Below, piece by piece: positions 57,729 to 64,000 of a DNA stretch of 64,000 bases. Origin of the DNA: Brachypodium distachyon. Its lineage: Eukaryota > Streptophyta > Magnoliopsida > Poales > Poaceae. The stretch spans positions 23,282,613 through 23,346,612 of the forward strand of contig NC_016135.3 in the NCBI RefSeq assembly GCF_000005505.3. The letters are read 5' to 3'. A program made the translations under genes and the position numbers. Each line of letters starts with the position of its first letter. Position 1 is the first letter of the stretch. A model generated the notes under the pieces. The model worked only from the letters and a program-made list of their open reading frames with translations, searched no databases and was not told the origin of the DNA.

Positions 57729-58257
57729 ACAACACAATACACAAGAAAACACAAAGCAAAATAGTTAGCCGGCCTAATCATTAACAAGGGGATTAAGGTG
57801 TTAATTAAACGGGCTAACTAAAAATTTGAAATTAGAAACATTCGGAGAGAAATTGGAGGCCGACGAGAAAGATCAGGAGGGAAAGAGAGCTCGCAAGGGA
57901 GAGGGAAGCTCCGGGCGACGACCAGGAGGCCGCATTTTGGCCGGCGGCCGGAGCTCAAAATTTTTGAAATTGGTGAACTTCGGAGAGAAATTGGAGGCCG
58001 GCGAGATAGATCGGGAAGGATTGGGAAGCTTCGGGCTCGAAGATCGGAGCTCGCCGGCCATGGGGATGGGGGCCGCCGGCGCGCGTGGGGGGGGGGGGGG
58101 AGAGAGGAGGAAGGGAGAGGGAGGAGGGGTACCTGCGGGGCTCACCGGCGGCCGAATCGGGCATGGCTTCGTTGTCGTCAGGGAAGAAGGGCCGCAGATG
58201 GTCCGTTACGACGCGCAGCGCGACCAGCTGTGGCCCTGGTCTGCGTATTTAAACCGC
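57729..58257 (-). promoter_or_regulatory. Leader region of CACTA transposase gene
   Basis: GC-rich sequence contains two related blocks (57838-57910 and 57978-58040) sharing CGGAGAGAAATTGGAGGCCG, and a run of 14 G at about 58087-58100. Positioned between the right subterminal repeats and the transposase N-terminus, it is the likely leader exon and promoter-proximal region. ORFs here are compositional. Confidence 0.5.
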
Positions 58258-58650
58258 GACTCTCATCAGTGGCGGTCGGGACACGGGCAACCATTACTGA
58301 TAATAGGGGATACATCAGTAACGGTCGCTTTAACACGGCCATTTACTGATGTACCACACATCAGTAACGGTCGAGCCGAGAGCCACCGTTACTGATATGT
58401 ACAACACATCAGTGGCGGTCACGTTAGAGCGACCGTTACTGATGCGTGGTTCATCAGTAACGGTCGTTTCTTAACTGACCGCCACTGATGTTTCTCGCGT
58501 GGTATGATGGTACATCAATGGCGGGTCCGTCATTGATGTATGGCTGGGCGGGGACGGGCAGACCCCGCTCTGTTCATCAGTAACGGTCGCGGCCGCGACC
58601 GACACTGATGTTGTTCATCAGTAAGGGTCGCGCTGGACCCGTTACTGATG
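58258..58650. repeat. Right subterminal hairpin repeats of the CACTA
   Basis: About eight inverted pairs of CATCAGTAACGGTC or CATCAGTGGCGGTC with GACCGTTACTGATG or GACCGCCACTGATG, each forming a potential hairpin of about 38-44 bp. They lie directly upstream of the transposase leader and probably include its promoter, as in Spm. Confidence 0.9.
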
Positions 58651-58682
58651 TGCCGTGACATATAGACCGTTTTGTAGTAGTG

Positions 58683-59559
58683 CTGGCAAGTTCAGGTCAC
58701 TTTATTTTTTTAGCCCCCGCCATGATTTGTTTCCAAAAAAAGAAAGAAAATTATGGGCAAGGGCATCAGAGGGAACCAGGTTGCAACCACTATGGTTAAC
58801 GCAATCACTTTCGTCGCACAGGCAGCTGAGTCGTCGTTGTTCTGCCCGTAGCAGAGTCATAGCCATCTTGTCCATAGCTGAGCCGTTGCAACCGCAGTGA
58901 AGACTCTAGTTGGGATTACAGTGAACTATAGCTGAGACAGAACGTGCGTACACAAAAAAGTCGAGGTATCGGTTGTGTACATTTCAGCAAGTCAGGGCAT
59001 GAAAATTAAACTTTTCTCAAACTGAATTTGGTCCCTCACTTAGTCGATCATAGATTTGGTGCGTCAACTCCAGTAAAAAACATTTTGGACCATCCTAGAC
59101 AAATTCAGTCAAATATATATGTCATTTAGACACATGGCAATGGTTAGTTAAATATATATGAGAAAAACAAAAGAATGTATAAATATTTTCATGCAAAATT
59201 GGGAAATAAAAGTTACAGTTTAGAAATGAAAAACAAATAAGTACTGTGTGGAGAACTGTTTTAATAGTACCTTACATTTTCAATAACATAATTTTTAAGG
59301 CTATTTTGATTTCCAATTTTTCGTTGATAGCAAGAACAATTTTTTGCTCATGACTTCTTTCTGCTGACTATCTCTACTTGGTTTTCTATTTTCCTTGATT
59401 TTTCCAAAAAAATAAATATATTTGTTTCTCCATGGGTTGCCCCTGTAAACTTTGACTAAGGTCACATGATCAAATTTGTTTGAGTTCAAAGGTGTAGGAT
59501 CTTAAATGTCTAGGGTTGCCTTGCCAATTTTTGGCCGCCATACAATGACATTTTTTGCA
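58683..59559. other. No gene; intergenic
   Basis: AT-rich sequence between the CACTA and the MULE-type MITE. TTTTTTGCA at 59551-59559 is the left target duplication of the latter. Nothing else is recognised. Confidence 0.45.
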
Positions 59560-60303
59560 GAGAAAATTCCATATTTGCCATTCAAATTTTGTCCATATGC
59601 CCAAATGCCACTTAGAATTTCCTTGTTCCAAATTTGCCACTCAAATTTTGCATGGGGTACAAATATGCCACTACCGTTAGTTGACCGTTAAGTAAGAAAT
59701 GAAAAGACAATTTTGCCCCTAATAATATGTTGATTTCTTTTACAACAAACTACTCATTTTAGAGAACATATAAATTCCAGATTTTTAAGATGCCAGTAAC
59801 GCACTATTTCAGAGTAAGTTTTAGCAAAAAATTGAAATGAGTAATAATGATATGGCATGAAAAATTGAAAATTTCAGCAACGCGCACTTCCTTCGATTTT
59901 ACTTAACATCACAAAATTCATAATGCTATGCCTCAGCCTGTTGATAAATTGTTCCGGTCTTTAGTTTTTCATTTCATTCTCTGTATGTCTCGGCATTGAA
60001 ATTGGAGAAAATTAAAGGAATAGTAAGCAACGGGCGGACGTCATAACGGTCAGATCTACGAGAGAATTAAAGGAATAGTTAAGCACTTCAGCTTGGTTGC
60101 TTCAACCTGTGGACCCAGGGTATTTTGGTCGATATGAAAAAACTGACAATTATTCATCTCTTAACAGTCAACTAACGGGCAACTAACGGTAGTGGCATAT
60201 TTGTACCTCATGCAAAATTTGAGTGGCAAATTTGGAACAAGAAAATTTTGAGTAGCATTTGGGCATATGGGCAAAATTTGAGTGGCAAATATGGAATTCT
60301 CTC
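59560..60303. mobile_element. Mutator-type MITE with 9-bp target duplication
   Basis: Long terminal inverted repeats of about 150 bp start GAGAAAATTCCATATTTGCC and end GGCAAATATGGAATTCTCTC. TTTTTTGCA flanks both sides exactly (59551-59559, 60304-60312); 9 bp is the Mutator-superfamily size. The 744-bp element has no coding capacity; internal sequence is AT-rich. The two arms remain similar along their length, so the insertion is fairly recent. Confidence 0.88.
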
Positions 60304-62002
60304 TTTTTTGCATGTTTAGTTGGTTGCCAAAGAATTGGTTGTTTATGGAAGCTTTCTCATCCACCTCACATTCTTTCCATGTATCTTGCCAAAACACATC
60401 AACCAGGTAAAAAAGTTAGAACTCTTAGGGTCACTTTTGTTTCATTGGATTCGAGCGACATATACAGTAAAATGAAAAATGCAGGATTACAATGCCATAC
60501 TTTATATTCACACCAAAGTTTGTTTGATTTAACATATGGGATCGAAAACAAATGAATCATTCTAAAAGGTTGAAGTGGATGTAAAATATTCCGCGAATGA
60601 ATCCTCGGGTTTAAAGAAAAGATTCAATGCAACAAATCAAACAACCCACGTAGTAAAAATTCCCAAGAGTTCCTATATATACTCTAAATTTACTTTGAAA
60701 ATTCTTTGAGTCAAAGAAGCCCTTAATCTGAAGCGAAATAATTATGGTTGGTGTGCAATGCATGCATGTGTGATCTACCTAGTCTTCAGCCGGGTCAAAT
60801 AGGTATTGTTCAGTTGTACAGTCGTATCTATTCATTAAGTAGCGTCAATTTACAGTACATGCACGCACAGGAGAAGACAACGCACGCCCGTTTTCCAGAT
60901 CAAAGTACATGCATAGCCTTTGCCTCTGTGTTTGCGGTAAAACGACCAAAAGTAAATGGAACTATGCATCACTGTGCGTGCGTACGTACCACCACATATA
61001 CGGCACTTGCCATGTTCCATGTACTACCATTCACCAGTCAGTGTTAACTGCCCGCACGCTGCTAGCTACTAGCACCACAAGCTAGCTGCCGATCTAGCAC
61101 CTGCATGCATGCATGCATCCAGTCCAGGTAATTTAATTTTGAACTTTCATTCACATCACACAGTACGTGTCAGTACGTAACTAAGCACATATACTTGCAT
61201 TCTTTTACCTAGACCATAATGCATACGGAGTAGTTAATCAACCACGTGTACATAATTTATGTAATCCCTTTCTCCGTGTAATTCTTAACACAAAATTTGC
61301 AAATCTGTATTCGAACTAGATGAAGATGTGTAGGCACGTTGACGGTTGCCGGCCAAGAACAGCCGGTGAGCTAGCTAGCAGCTGGCGGGGTCTCTCGGTC
61401 GTCAGCCCAGCCAAGACGACAAGGGTACACTGGCCGCCGCGGGGCGCAGGGTTTTCAGTTTTCACCACGCACGCATTTTTCACCGCGCGACAAGCGCTCG
61501 CCGCGGCCATGCCGCCTTGCGTACCGGGATCGCACACCGTTCCCCCGGCCTGGATAAAAGTCAGCGTCCATCCATCCGTCCGTCCATCCATCAGCTAGTT
61601 CCGCGTCTGTGGTCTCTGCGTGTGCACACATCGTCTTCAAATCAAACAAAAAAGAGAAAAATAATGCGCGAAACCCCAACGATCGCTCTCTCTCTCCCCT
61701 TCCTGTACCCCTGATCTCTTCCTGCCCTCACATACTTCTATATTGTCCTCTTTGGAAGCCAACTCAAGTTACCCATCTCGTCTTTTCTCTCCCTCCCTGC
61801 TGCTAGCGCGACGTGCTGCCTCCCTTGTCGTTGCTGGCTGCTAGCTAGGAGTACTAGCTTGCTTGGTGTAAAGAAAAGATAGTTCCCTTTTCCCGCAGAT
61901 AGCCCCCATCATCTCTCACATCCTGCTTCCCCTCCACCCTACCTCCTTTTCTGCCCCCGCCCGGCCACAAAGACCAAATAAACAAGCTAGCTTGCCTCCC
62001 TG

Positions 62003-62034
<32 letters not shown>

Positions 62035-62366
62035 TGATGTGATTGCGTTTGCAAGCTCCATTCTCCTCCCAATCAAGCAGATCGCAAAGATCGAGCCAAC
62101 CCACCCTCAACGACATACACTTGCCTAATTAGACAGACGATATAGCTCGCCCTCGGCTTGTTCCCATGGTGTGTATCGTACTGGGTGAACGGCCGGAACC
62201 CGGAAGCAAGCTAGGGAATTATTGAGCGGTTGTTGCTCAAGAGCTTGCTTGTGGTGGCTCGCATCCACTAATAGAGAGAGATCGATTTATCGATCGGCCG
62301 AAGGAAGCTGGGGGAGAGGGTCAGAGGAGATAACCCTAGCTAATTAAGCTATCTCGGTTGGTCGCC
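60304..62366 (+). promoter_or_regulatory. Upstream and leader region of the WRKY gene
   Basis: This includes several CATGCATG (RY-type) motifs around 61103-61118, a TTGAC W-box-like core at about 61338, and a (CT) run at 62003-62031 typical of plant 5' leaders. Pyrimidine-rich sequence from 61650 suggests transcription starts within the last 700 bp. No other gene is recognised. Confidence 0.45.
62003..62031 (+). repeat. (CT)n microsatellite in WRKY leader
   Basis: About 14 CT dinucleotides in the presumed 5' untranslated region. CT-rich leaders are common in grass genes and polymorphic in length. Confidence 0.9.
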
Positions 62367-63928
62367 ATGTGCGACTACTTCCTGCAGAGGATGGATGGCG
62401 ACCAGGCCGGCGGCGGCGACCTCACCGACATCGTGCGGGCCGGCGGCGCGATGCCGGGCAACAGCAACAGCGGCGGCGGCGGGGGGGCTGGCGACGACCT
62501 CCCGTCCACGGCCGTCGGCGCCGACGAGTGGCACCACCACCTCCAGCAGCCGCTGCTGTTCCCGCCGCCGTCGCCGTCACCGGACGCCGCCGACGTCGTC
62601 TTCGGCAACGGCGACCCTTTTGCGGGGCTCGGGGGCGACCCTTTCAGCAGCGACTACTCCTCCGACTTCGGCCTGGACGTGGGCGCCATGGCGCCGAAGC
62701 ACGTCGGCTTCGACGCGGCCGGCATCAGCGGAGGACAGATGCTGGACATGGGCTGCGGCGGCAGGAAGCCGCTGATGCCGAGGGGGATGGGGATGCAGCA
62801 GCAGCAGATGCCGGGGGGCATGGGCATGGGGGCGCCGAGGCAGCTGATGCCGTCGCCGGCTAGCCTGTCGCCGATAGCGATACGGCCGTACCCGGCGATG
62901 ACGGCGGGCGACATGGTGAAGCTCGGCATCACGGCCGGGCAGGCGGCCGGGTGCGCCATCGACGCCGCCGTCGCCGGCATGCAGATGTCCTCCTCGCCGC
63001 GCACCGCCGGAATCAAGCGCAGGTTGGCCCGGCAACATCCCCATCGCCATCGCATCGCATAGTTTGTTAGTAGACGCTTAGATCTGAACTGATCCAAGCT
63101 AGAATTCCTCGTCCCGCTGCACTGCATGCATACTACATCTTGGCAAGCTAGTTCGTGGGCGGATTTTGAGGGGAAGTTCCACGAATTTCCTACACTTTTG
63201 GTTTCGCGTTTTTCTTCCCGTGTTCTACACTCCAACTCGATGAAATTAACTACGGGAAGGGGAGGAATTCCGAGGGTTTCTTGGGGATCGATGTGATAAG
63301 AACTGCCGAGATCGATCGTGAGTATCGCCTACAGCCCGAAATTTTAGGCACACACAAGAGTCTTCGTAACCACATGGGGCGATCGGTGCGAATATTTCTG
63401 AGTTGGCAAACAATGCCTCCACTCTATTCGATCGAGGTCATGTCATATGAATACGCGCTTCTAAGCTAGTATAGACCTAGCCAGTTTTCTTTCTGGCCGG
63501 CCGGCAAGTTCGGCTTTTCAAACCCTAAGCAATTGCTATAGTAGTGCGCATTATTCAGCAAAAATTGTTTGCTTGCATTGGCTGCAACACTATTAGCTTG
63601 TCACTGTATATATGCATGCTGCTGTAAAACAATTTTATTAATTTCGAAGAAGTTTATTTACTTGGCCGTGACATTGCGTGTACGAACATATATGTGGTAG
63701 GTACTGTAAAACAGTTGTGCTGTTTGGGTTATCTGTTCTCTATATATTCAGTGCTAACTCGCCAGTGATCACCGCTGTACATTACAGGAAGAATCAAGCG
63801 AGGAAGGTGGTGTGCATCCCGGCGCCGACAACGGCGGGGTCAAGACCCACCGGGGAGGTGGTTCCTTCTGATCTCTGGGCATGGAGGAAGTACGGCCAGA
63901 AGCCTATCAAGGGCTCTCCCCACCCGAG
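62367..63928 (+). CDS. WRKY transcription factor, group IIe (partial, 3' end beyond window)
   Basis: Exon 1 is 62367-63022 (ATG at 62367, [20 protein letters not shown]) and exon 2 is 63788-63928, with CGCAG|GTTGG and ATTACAG borders in matching phase. WRKY proteins are nuclear factors that bind W-boxes (TTGAC) and act in defence, senescence and development. Exon 1 is Gly/Ala/Met-rich with a conserved internal stretch [18 protein letters not shown] and ends [10 protein letters not shown]. Exon 2 has a basic segment [14 protein letters not shown], then [18 protein letters not shown], the WRKYGQK core plus the group IIe context; most relatives have SPYPR. The intron after SPHPR is at the conserved R-type position; the zinc-finger half lies beyond the window. 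The ATG choice follows the IIe-type MCDYF start. Confidence 0.92.
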
Positions 63929-64000
63929 GTATGTATGTATGCATATTATGATTAAATTACATGCATTGCTACTCCAATAGATTGATTTGGGTATACTTTT
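63929..64000 (+). other. WRKY intron 2, cut by the window edge
   Basis: Starts GTATGTATG directly after the exon-2 end. The zinc-finger exon expected next is not included. Confidence 0.85.

Larger units (their letters stand above)
33671..58682 (-). mobile_element. 25-kb CACTA (En/Spm) transposon with nested insertions
   Basis: The left end is CACTACTACAGAAAGG at 33671; the right end is GACCGTTTTGTAGTAGTG finishing at 58682. The 3-bp sequence CTG flanks both sides (33668-33670 and 58683-58685), the duplication size made by CACTA transposases. Subterminal hairpin repeats of CATCAGTAACGGTCG lie inside both ends. Two minus-strand genes, a TNP2-type transposase (right) and a second gene with a Ulp1-like protease region (left), fill the body. 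Without the gypsy element (36045-48063) and the solo LTR (52226-55533), about 9.7 kb remains, a normal size for a grass CACTA. Stops and frameshifts in both genes show this copy is non-autonomous now, but intact ends may allow mobilisation in trans. Confidence 0.9.

Noticed and set aside
57826..58395. 189-codon plus-strand ORF
   Set aside because: Covers the transposase leader and subterminal repeats; repetitive composition and wrong strand for the element genes.
62577..63235. Minus-strand ORFs of 157 and 193 codons
   Set aside because: Complement of WRKY exon 1 and its flank; His/Arg-rich artefacts.

Overview
The window is nuclear DNA from a grass (Poaceae). A pooid such as a Brachypodium or Triticeae relative is my inference. 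The support is spliced plant genes, Stowaway-type MITE ends (TCCCTCCGT), a CACTA transposon, a Tat-type Ty3/gypsy element, LINE remnants and grass-type DUF295 F-box genes. All calls come from reading the sequence and recalled family motifs; no database search was run.

Layout: (1) 1-5.4 kb holds a broken eIF2-alpha-kinase-like gene on +. A 1.2 kb insertion with an apparent 8-bp target duplication sits inside its catalytic domain. (2) 6.5-7.7 kb is a GC-rich poly(A)-tailed retroposon-like block. (3) 8.6-13.6 kb has an intact F-box/DUF295 gene, a 3' fragment of an HBS1-like translational GTPase gene, and a frameshifted second F-box copy. (4) 13.8-17.5 kb contains a CGGTT-rich element, LINE pieces and a duplicated stub of an NPF transporter 3' end. 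(5) 17.57-19.70 kb is an intact three-exon NPF (NRT1/PTR) transporter gene on -. (6) 22.80-26.02 kb is an intact twelve-exon SCAMP gene on -. (7) 26.0-33.7 kb is intergenic DNA with one tRNA-like SINE-like segment.

(8) 33,671-58,682 is one 25-kb CACTA transposon with CACTACTAC/GTAGTAGTG ends and a CTG/CTG target duplication. Both of its genes run on -: a TNP2-type transposase on the right, and a second gene with a Ptta/En-Spm-like N-terminal region and a Ulp1-like (C48) cysteine-protease C-terminus on the left. A 12-kb Tat-type gypsy element is nested in the second gene, and a 3.3-kb solo LTR (TG...CA, GATTG duplication) is nested in the transposase gene. The CACTA carries CATCAGTAACGGTCG hairpin repeats at both ends and also a third array between its two genes, upstream of the second gene.

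(9) 59,560-60,303 is a Mutator-type MITE with a perfect 9-bp target duplication. (10) 62,367-63,928 is the first two exons of a group IIe WRKY transcription factor gene on +, which runs off the right edge.

The likely functional host genes are the first F-box gene, the NPF transporter, SCAMP and the WRKY gene. They have no obvious shared pathway. The rest is mainly a record of duplication and nested transposition.
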